Assembly (NCBI GenBank): GCA_964035545.1
Contig: OZ037766.1
Location: 30,153,140-30,217,139, forward strand
Direction: 5' to 3'
DNA length: 64,000 nucleotides
Source of the DNA: Bugula neritina
Lineage: Eukaryota; Bryozoa; Gymnolaemata; Cheilostomatida; Bugulidae
Of the stretch, positions 56,090-64,000 are shown one piece after another. The translations under genes and the position numbers were made by a program. Numbering within the stretch: position 1 is the stretch's first letter; every line of letters starts with the position of its first letter. Under the pieces are notes generated by a model. It was not told the origin of the DNA and did no database searches. It worked only from the letters and a program-made list of their open reading frames with translations.

Positions 56090-57640
56090 CTCAATCAAGG
56101 TATTAGACACCATAACTATTAACTACTAGTGGGCCTACTACTACTACTAGTACTAGTAACTAGAGTACTACTACTACTAGTACTACTACTGTACTAGTAG
56201 TAATAATAATTTATATCAAAAATGAGCACATTGTTTTACTAATAATATTCTCAACCTAATAGCAATAGTACCAACCTGATCCGTAATGGGTTTTCCTGAA
56301 GAATGGAACTAGATTGTAATTACCGACATGTGTATACATACTAAATTAGTCTCTAATAATATATTATTATGAAATTTATGATTATCGCCCCATTTGCGGA
56401 GTAGTCAGGCCGAGTTTATTATGAACACAAGAGTCGAGTAAATTTGCGCAGATAAATTACTGGCCACCATGATAGACCAGACCTGTTTTGACCGAATATC
56501 GGTTCTACTTGAACACTAGAATCGCCCCCAAGGTCCAATGCCTAATTGAGTCCGCGGCTCCTTTGGTCAAATGACCCAAAGATTCAATTTCAATTTTGAA
56601 TACCATAGGCGTGCTCAAACTTATAGTTATAGGCTAGGGCATATGCATGGTTATTATTGGAAAATAGATTAATAATTAGTAATACTAATACTAATAGTAA
56701 TACGAATGCACTAATGGTAATAGTTATAATGTCACGATTAGACTTTACATTTGCTCTTACTCTTAGTCTTAGTTATAATCATATTTATAAACATGAATAT
56801 CGCTCTCACTCTGACTCACACTCTAACTCTAAGTCTAAGTCTATCAGCATCACTATCAGTATCACTACCAATATGAATATAGCTATAACTATAAGTATTA
56901 CTCAATCAGTTTCACTATGACTATGATAAAATCATAAAATGATAAATAATCCACTAATACTTAGTGATAACAGTTACTGATTAGAGTGATCTTAAATTAG
57001 TAATCAGTATGAGTATAGCTGTGAGTATAACTCACTGTAGTACTCTTAATCATAATCATAATGGTAGTGGTATGAGTATCACTATCAGTATGGGATCAAC
57101 TAATACTAATAGTAATACTGTAAAGTGTAATACTAATACTAATACAGTATTACTAATAGTAATAGTATCAAATCGAAATTAATCAATAGTAAATATAGTT
57201 ATACTTAAACTTAAAGACTTATACTTATAGTAGTAATAGTTATACTTATAGTATTAGAACCTAATACTATGTCTATAGTCTATGACGGCATGACATACCC
57301 ATAAATGGTGATGTCTAAGTCCTACTTCAAAGTAGCAGTTAAACTTAAAGTTTGATATTCTACTCTGTATAACCGAGACTGACTATCATACACCTTACAT
57401 GTCATGCTGAGTATCATTATGATTATCACTTGAGGTTTATGAGTATCACTTTCAGTAAGATAATCATACTATGACTATGAGTTATACTTATAGTCACACC
57501 CCGATACCCATACTTCTACTTCTAGTGATCTACTCTTACTCCTAGTTCTACGGGCAAGGCTACTCACTCATACTCATAGTCATAGTAACTGATAGTGGTG
57601 TAACCTAAACTAATACTATAACCAATGCCAAAAGACAAGG
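56090..57640. repeat. Degenerate hexamer/trinucleotide low-complexity region
   Basis: Starts as ACT/AGT trinucleotides (56120-56205) and continues as loosely six-base-periodic words (TCTAAC TCTAAG TCTAAG TCTATC style, AATACT, ATAGTT). The frame reading alternating Ser/Ile/Asn at 56657-56920 reflects this period, not a gene. Confidence 0.7.
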
Positions 57641-59199
57641 TAAAGCTAAAATTAAAAATAGAAACCAAAGGGTCATAAATCATATATGTAATGGTGTTTT
57701 AGTTTATGATTGTTTATGTTCATTTTATGTTTATTCTACCAAGTACCAACTCATCAGTCACTTAGTTTTATAGTGATAATTATACTTACACTTATAGCCT
57801 ACACCCTATAGCTTATTTAATTTTGACTCTACCTTGCCCTTTGGCAGTGATTTAGTTTTAATTAAATTGTTATATTTAATGTTTTTCATGAACTTTATGA
57901 AATTTTATTGATAAGATATCATATAGTAATAGTGATAATTGTATCATAATGATGATATTGATATATAAAACATTATGACCATCAATGTATCACTGTGAAT
58001 GTAATAATTTTTATATAAGTAAATTAATTTACTATTAAATAAAACTTGTGCAAGTTTATAGTTGGCATCCCTGTGAGAAACCCCTGATGGGAAAGGTTTT
58101 TTGTTAAATGGGGCTAAGCAATTATTTGGTTGGAGCATAGGAGTAATTATGACTGGATGCTTTTCCTAACAAATGACAGTAATGAAAAATTGAATATGAT
58201 TGTTATCTAATCATTATGTAAGGTTAACCTTTATGTTAGGAATCTCAATAGCACGAGCATACAATTCAATCATCGCCATGTTGGCTGTGATTTTCTTAAT
58301 CATACTTATTAAGCTTGCAGTTTTTGATATTTGATGGATATAGTATTCATAATAATAGTCACTTAAATTTGATGGTAATATTGATCAATAAATTTTAAGT
58401 ACACTGACTAAATCTAATGATTAGTGGTAATGAAACTAACGACACTCAAACTGATTTGCCTCAAGACTGAATTATGTTTTCTAAGTGATGACAGACTAAG
58501 ATTAAGTTTAATAATAGGGCAGTAGTACATGTAACTAAAAGTATAAGCTAAAGTATACAACCATAAGTGAGTAACCATGATGTTATCTCGACCAACGCAA
58601 TCTCAATACTAATACCTGATTTATTGAAAATGTTACTATATATTTGAGTATGAGTATGTAACTGTATTGATATGATAAAACTTATACAGTTATGCACATA
58701 GTGCTAGTGAAAGTATCTCAAACCGTTGCAAAATCCAACTTTATTCAAAACTTTGCTACAAATACTTGAGTTTTTATTTTAAGGTTGATCATAAAAAGTT
58801 AAAATTATTGTGAATAAATTAATTTTAACTGTTCATTTTACTTCAACATTATCTTTTAATTTAATAAAGTTTTAATGAATATTAATTTATTTATTTTTCA
58901 ACAAGTCACTGTTTTAATTAATATAGATATAAGTTTAGGTATCTAATAACTTTAACCATCATTATATTCATCATTTTTAATTTGTATGCCAATTGCTAAA
59001 TTATAATACCTATACTGATATCACCACTGTTGAATTATTTTTCTTATTCACCTATGTTTGTAATACGGTTATTGCTTGTTAGTTAGTAGCATATATAACA
59101 ACTATAGTAATAGCTATAACTACAAGCATATTTAATATGCTAAGGTATATTGAGAGATTGTCATAAATATCTCAGTGATCATATACATGACACCCTTAG
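57641..59199. other. AT-rich spacer, nothing recognised
   Basis: No exon or delimited repeat. Confidence 0.4.
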
Positions 59200-59710
59200 C
59201 ATTCATGTCTTGAACATCTAGCCATAGCTCCCTTTATATTGTTTCCAGTGTTGAATGCCCATCCTGCAAGAATGCTTTGCCTCCATTTGAGAGGTGGTAA
59301 ATTGATTGGATTTTATGTAAAATTTCTTAAGCTCTTGTTTCAGGACATCCTCAAACCTTAGATATAAGTTCTTCTAGCTGGATGAGTTCCTTTTGATATT
59401 AATGCATGCAATCGAGTGCGGCGGATGAGATACTTTGGCATGTTGACCAGCTCAGTGAAGACAGAAGAAATTCAGTTTTGAAGAAAGAGAATCCGGGTCT
59501 GTGATTTCAAATACATCTTCATTTATCATTTTATCTTCCCAGATTTTACTCAACATGTATCTTAAACTCCAGGTAAGAAAAGTGCTGAGCTTTGATTCTT
59601 GCAGTCCACATGTTGCCCATGTTTTTGATCCACAAGGAAGAATGCTGAGAACACAAACTTCGTAGACTTTTCTTTTGGCGTGAATATTAGGGTGGTTGTT
59701 TGTCCATATT
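59200..59710 (-). pseudogene. C-terminal fragment of a non-LTR retrotransposon ORF2
   Basis: One minus-strand frame reads NIHAKRKVYEVCVLSILPCG, then SKTWATC, STFLTWSLRYMLSKIWEDK, INEDVFEITD and, after stops, RFEDVLKQELKKF. This matches the post-RT region of LINE proteins (VL..LLYGSETW.., LR.ILGI.W.D...N.EVL, LR.KDV.KRDLK). Internal stops and missing blocks show it is an old fragment. Confidence 0.75.
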
Positions 59711-61308
59711 TGCTACTTCACAAAGTGGAATTATTTTGGTATTTGTCATATCCTGCAGAGCCCATTTAAATGTTTGAGCAGAAAAAGTAAAAATAAATAT
59801 TTAGCAGTGTGTTTACTGTTTTGATGATGGTTTTAGGGAAACATGTAGATTTACCATTCATGTACTTGTGACAGGCCTGTGTTTCAGCGATTATAGGAGA
59901 GTAGAATTTTTCTTTAATAGAAATTGAGTCATGCAAGGGAAGCTGGTTTCCTTACTTTATTAAGCAAAATATGCTATCACAACAACAGAAGTGTTGCTAG
60001 CCTTGATTTGGAAACATTTTATATTTATAACTCTGATACTTATTTTGAGACATTTGGCTGCATGTTGGATAGATTGCATAGCATCTTTACTTGCGCTAAT
60101 ACTTAGAAGCATTTACTTGGTTTTCCTATAGTTTTATTTTGAATGTTTTTATGACATATTGCAGAACTGTGGGTTCATTCTACTTGTAAGTATATTCCAT
60201 AGGTCTAACTCAAACCCTGTGAATTTTCAAGTTACTATGGCAAGCTATGATGAAAGAAATGCTAAACTGGACAGGTAATAGAAAAGAAAGTCCGATAATT
60301 TTTTTAATTGTAATTTAAATTACTTAGCTTGCATTATTCAGCAGTATGGTAGCAGTGGTAGAACCAGCAGCAGTAGCAGCAGGAGTAGATCATAGTATAG
60401 TAGTATTGATAAAATGATTGATAGATTAGAACTGTAATTTTGAATATTAAAAATATGACAATGCCGCTGTGCGCCATAAATTTCTTGATGGCCATTAAAA
60501 TCAGCCATTAAATCAGTTTTCTTTTGGCTAGAACAAGCACTGCTGCCTGGACGTAGTAATATATTATATGTATGAACTGTATGTTAATTATATGTAGAGG
60601 AATTATTTTTGCTAGCTTTAATAAAAAACCCTGCTCGTTTCTCATATTATTGTATTGTCAGTTTCAGCAATTTCAGGCCAGATACATTTAAATTATACCT
60701 TGCAAATTTTAGGCCTGTTCCAGTCTACCTGTCAAAACATTTGTTTGATCTAAACTAATTATGATGGCCTTCCAAGCAATGTAGTTAGCAAAAGTGAGAG
60801 AACTAATATTGCTTTTTCAGCCTATATTATGTTTGAAACCAGTAAAATAATAGAAATCATGAAACTAGTAATAGGCAATCCTATAATGCTGTTTAATAAA
60901 CTTATTTGCGCTGTTACTTTAGTGATTTCGACGCTGTTTTATAAATTATTAGCAATCTTTCAAAGATGAATAAATATACATTTTCTTTTAGTATGTCACC
61001 AATTGGAATATTTTGACCTGTATACCTATCTAGTGGAGGTGTTAATTTGTAAGCATATTGGTTTTACCAAGATTATTGATTAAAGCAGTTGCTGAAAGCC
61101 AAAATAAAATGCTAACCAAAGTTCATATCTAGTGGGCTACAATTTGCCAACTTCTACAAAGCATATAATAGCTAGTAATTGTTTCTATGCTGTACCACTT
61201 GACGGTCTGTTCTCTTTTACCTTACTCTATATTATGCTGTATAAATTCTAGCACACCTATCTGGTTTTTAATCATTTCTTGCACCATATGCCAATAATTT
61301 TTACGTAG
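59711..61308. other. Spacer, weak exon-like patches only
   Basis: Short stretches bounded by splice-like signals (for example 60204-60278 before GTAATA) do not join in frame with the exons downstream, so none is called. Confidence 0.4.
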
Positions 61309-62607
61309 ATGCATACAATCGGACAGCTGGATGGCCTGGCCATTGTGGAGAAGCATCATAACCACCTGCTTGGTGTTGGAGCCGAGTGCATATCAAGGTG
61401 GGTAGCACAACTTCTCAGTTCATAAGTAGCAGCCTAGTTTTTTAAAAGGTTTGACTATATTAAAATATAAACATTTTGTTATTGCACTAATACAATGATA
61501 AAATGAGCAAACAGTTTCCAATATAACTTGCTGCTGGTGAGATTTACAGTATTTGTAGTAGAAACAATATTAGTAGTGGTGGTGGTGGTGGCGGTGGCGG
61601 CAGTGGCAGCGGCGGTAGTGGTAAAAGTAATAGTAGCAGCAGTAGTAGCAGCAGTAGCAGCAGTAGTAGCAGCAGTAGCAGCAGTAGTAGCAGCAGTAGT
61701 AGTAGTAGTAGAAGTAGAAGTAGTAGCAGCAGTAGTAGCAGTAGCAGTAGTAGAAGTAGTAGCAGCAGCAGTAGCAGCAGCAGCAGTAGTAGTAGCAGTA
61801 GTAGAAGTAGTAGCAGCAGCAGTAGCAGCAGTAGTAGTAGTAGTAGCAGTAGTAGAAGTAGTAGCAGCAGTAGTAGTAGCAGTAGTAGAAGTAGAAGTAG
61901 TAGCAGCAGTAGTAGTAGTAGCAGTAGCAGTAGTAGAAGTAGTAGCAGCAGCAGTAGCAGCAGCAGCAGTAGCAGTAGTAGTAGCAGTAGTAGCAGTAGT
62001 AGAAGTAGTAGCAGCAGCAGTAGCAGTAGTAGTAGCAGTAGTAGAAGTAGTAGCAGCAGCAGTAGCAGCAGTAGTAGTAGTAGTAGCAGTAGTAGTAGTA
62101 GTAGTAGCAGTAGCAGTAGTAGCAGTAGTAGTAGTAGAAGTAATAATAATAAAATAATAACATTATTAGTAGTAGTGGTGAAGTTGCTTTTGGTTCTGAC
62201 GTTAGTACTGTTAGTGGTAGAGATGGTGTTGGTAGAAATAGGATTAGTGGTTGTGCACTCATAGTTGAAGGCATAAAGCATAAACCAGAATTGAATACAT
62301 ATATAACATAGATATGATATGACTTCTTATTTATATTGATTTACTATCTTGCATGAACATGGCATTTTCGCTATCAACATTAGTGTTTGTATTATATACT
62401 TTCACTAAATAAGCTTGTTAAATTTATAAAAAATTATGTAGGTGATGACTTTTGCATATCTGTGTTTAATTTTAAAAATATCATGTTGCATAATTATTTT
62501 TTAGGTGTCTGGTGAGCGGACGACTTCATTTTCGGCTGCTTCATGGCACCTTTATTTTCGGAAAAGATGTAACCACTTGTAAAATCAGTTTTTTTATGGT
62601 GAACTAA
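61309..62607 (+). CDS. Two-exon fragment of an unidentified gene
   Basis: Exon 61309-61397 (acceptor ACGTAG, donor GTGGGT) reads from ATG: MHTIGQLDGLAIVEKHHNHL then LGVGAECIS. Exon 62505 onward (acceptor TTTTTTAG) completes the split Arg codon and reads CLVSGRLHFRLLHGTFIFGKD, with either a weak donor GTAACC at 62569 or a stop at 62605-62607. The phases agree and the base composition is clearly less AT-rich than the surroundings. The family is not recognised; the ATG may be internal. The intron contains a 580-base trinucleotide array. Confidence 0.45.
61570..62152. repeat. Compound trinucleotide array (AGC/AGT with AGA)
   Basis: About 580 bases of TAG/CAG-type triplets with interspersed AGAAGT blocks recurring at roughly 60-90 base spacing. 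Long Val/Ala (plus) and Leu (minus) frames are artefacts of the triplet. Confidence 0.95.
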
Positions 62608-63224
62608 ACAATATAATGTTTAACAAAATTCTTTTTTGGTTAAAAATAAAGGTATACTGTCTTTGGCTTTCTGTTATTTCTATATTGTGTTCTTCTGTTG
62701 CTATGTGTAATTGATGAGATGACTCCAAACTCTTGCACATCCGCCACAATAAAGTTGATAATTTTGCTATGTGCATCAAGATTTTGTTATAAGTAGATAT
62801 AGTTTTGCAATGATAGTGTTGATGCTGCAGCAGGTAACATTCTAATAGGATAAACCAAACAGAATTTAAGCTAAAACATTCTAAAAAAATACAGCATTGC
62901 TTGAGCCACCTTGCCTTCTCTTTTTTCTAGACAAAAGTTGTTAGCTAAATAAGGAAAAGACAAATTAATGATTTCTGTGAGAGTTGTCTACTACAAAAAT
63001 TACGTAGCAGATCATCATTAGTAACCATAACAACACGTACATGTTTACAGCACTCATGTGCTCTCTTTGTTCTGATTCGTCAACAGTCGCGCCCTAGACA
63101 GTCGATGCTATCTTACGAAAATATATTGTTTATTGCGGCTAATATCGCGAAATGGCAAAATGAGGATCGACCCTGACAGTCGTAAAAGCCATGCGATGCA
63201 CTGAAACAACAGCTATGCGTTCCT
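62608..63224. other. Spacer, nothing recognised
   Basis: A less AT-rich patch at 63070-63225 with CAGTCG words borders the AACGTT repeat; no gene seen. Confidence 0.4.
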
Positions 63225-64000
63225 CCCCACTAACAATTTACATTGATATGACGTTGTATAAACGTTGGAAAAAACGTTTATTAAATGTTTAAATGTCGAC
63301 ACAATTTTGTACTATATACAACGTTTGAAACAAACGTTTATCGCAAAACGTTTTACCAACCTTTCATAAACGTTGCGTTGCATAACGTTGTGTAAATGTT
63401 TTTCATACAACGTTGGTGAAAGGTTGCAATCTAACATTGCTTAAATGTTTAAATTTAAATGTATCTCTTTGTCTCGCACAACGTTTAGGCAACAACGTTT
63501 TCTGCAAACCATTTTACCAACGTTTCATAAACAAGTAATACAAACGTTGCCATAACATTTCTTCGGCAACGTTTTTATAATGTTGCAAAACAAGCGTTAT
63601 CTAGATGTTGAAATGTAGACGTTATTTAGCTTTTTTATCTAAAACGTTCTATAAACAACTTTTCATAAATGTTATTATAATGTTGTATAAACTCTATGCA
63701 GCATTGCAAATTTAGGTTATCATAATTATTTGGCAAGGTTTACATATAACCATTGCTATATTAAAGTATATATAGCAGTATAATATATACAAGTGGAAGT
63801 TTTATATTGTGTATTGATAACTTTATTGTTTAAAAGTGAAGAGCAATAATTACAAAAAATAATTGTTACTAAAAAAACATGTGCAACCTAATATAAAGAC
63901 TTATTTGTCAATTTAAATGAGCTAAAAAAAATTACATATAAAAAAATGTGGCTAATAAGTAGATAAATAAATTTATATTGAAGCTAATGCAAACATTATA
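63225..64000 (+). repeat. AACGTT-rich dispersed repeat, younger copy (runs off the window)
   Basis: Many AACGTT/AAACGTTT words in about 440 bases, then an AT-rich tail. Aligns with 23135-24370. Confidence 0.8.

Noticed and set aside
60160-60280. Micro-exon and exon-like pieces upstream of 61.3 kb
   Set aside because: Their phases do not give an open frame into the 61309 exon.
61528-62281. Poly-Val/Ala and poly-Leu frames over 200 residues
   Set aside because: Trinucleotide array read in different frames.

Overview
The window is AT-rich, repeat-dense metazoan (invertebrate-type) nuclear DNA. It has spliced genes with GT-AG introns, TATA promoters, AATAAA signals, very long microsatellites, non-LTR, Ty3/Gypsy and Penelope-like retroelement remains, hammerhead ribozymes and many fold-back/MITE-like repeats. 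Nothing prokaryotic is present. I cannot name the species.

Layout. 1-3.9 kb: minus-strand 3' parts of two tandem paralogous genes, each with one membrane helix and a charged cytoplasmic tail. 3.9-7.1 kb: TA and GT microsatellites around an element carrying an intact-looking hammerhead ribozyme. 7.3-15.4 kb: a large diverged inverted duplication. 12.5-38.7 kb: a plus-strand cluster of five related loci. They encode a small secreted protein with a signal peptide, CxxC-x7-C, an Arg/Gly/Lys/Ser-rich linker, C-x7-C-xxx-C and a Pro/Thr mucin-like tail. Copies at 15.3 and 29.2 kb look intact; those at 12.7, 22.0 and 38.3 kb are damaged, and an inverted relic of the signal exon lies at 7.4 kb. 26.2-27.4 kb: three phase-compatible minus-strand exons of an unidentified gene. 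27.5-34.05 kb: an inverted repeat enclosing copy 4, pentamer (TAGGG/GGCAG-type) arrays and a cleanly delimited CR1/Jockey-like insertion. 35.1-36.2 kb: a pentamer satellite with higher-order structure. 40.5-43.1 kb: a truncated Penelope-like element (RT end plus GIY-YIG) followed by a fully foldable hammerhead ribozyme, then a head-to-head pair of hammerhead-type elements between TA arrays. 43.1-44.6 kb: another gene-less copy of the duplicated flank. 46-54 kb: SINE-like tRNA head, MITEs, a fold-back element and a minus-strand multi-exon gene. 56-57.7 kb: degenerate hexamer DNA. 59.2-59.7 kb: LINE 3' fragment. 61.3-62.6 kb: two coherent plus-strand exons around a trinucleotide array. 63.2-64 kb: an AACGTT-rich repeat also present at 23.1 kb.

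Most interesting are the lineage-specific secreted basic/mucin gene family, which spreads with its flanking DNA by segmental and inverted duplication, and the set of hammerhead ribozymes: three with an apparently complete core and one decayed. One sits at the 3' end of a recognisable Penelope-like element; the others belong to a short element whose HHR-to-body junction is occupied by TA arrays.
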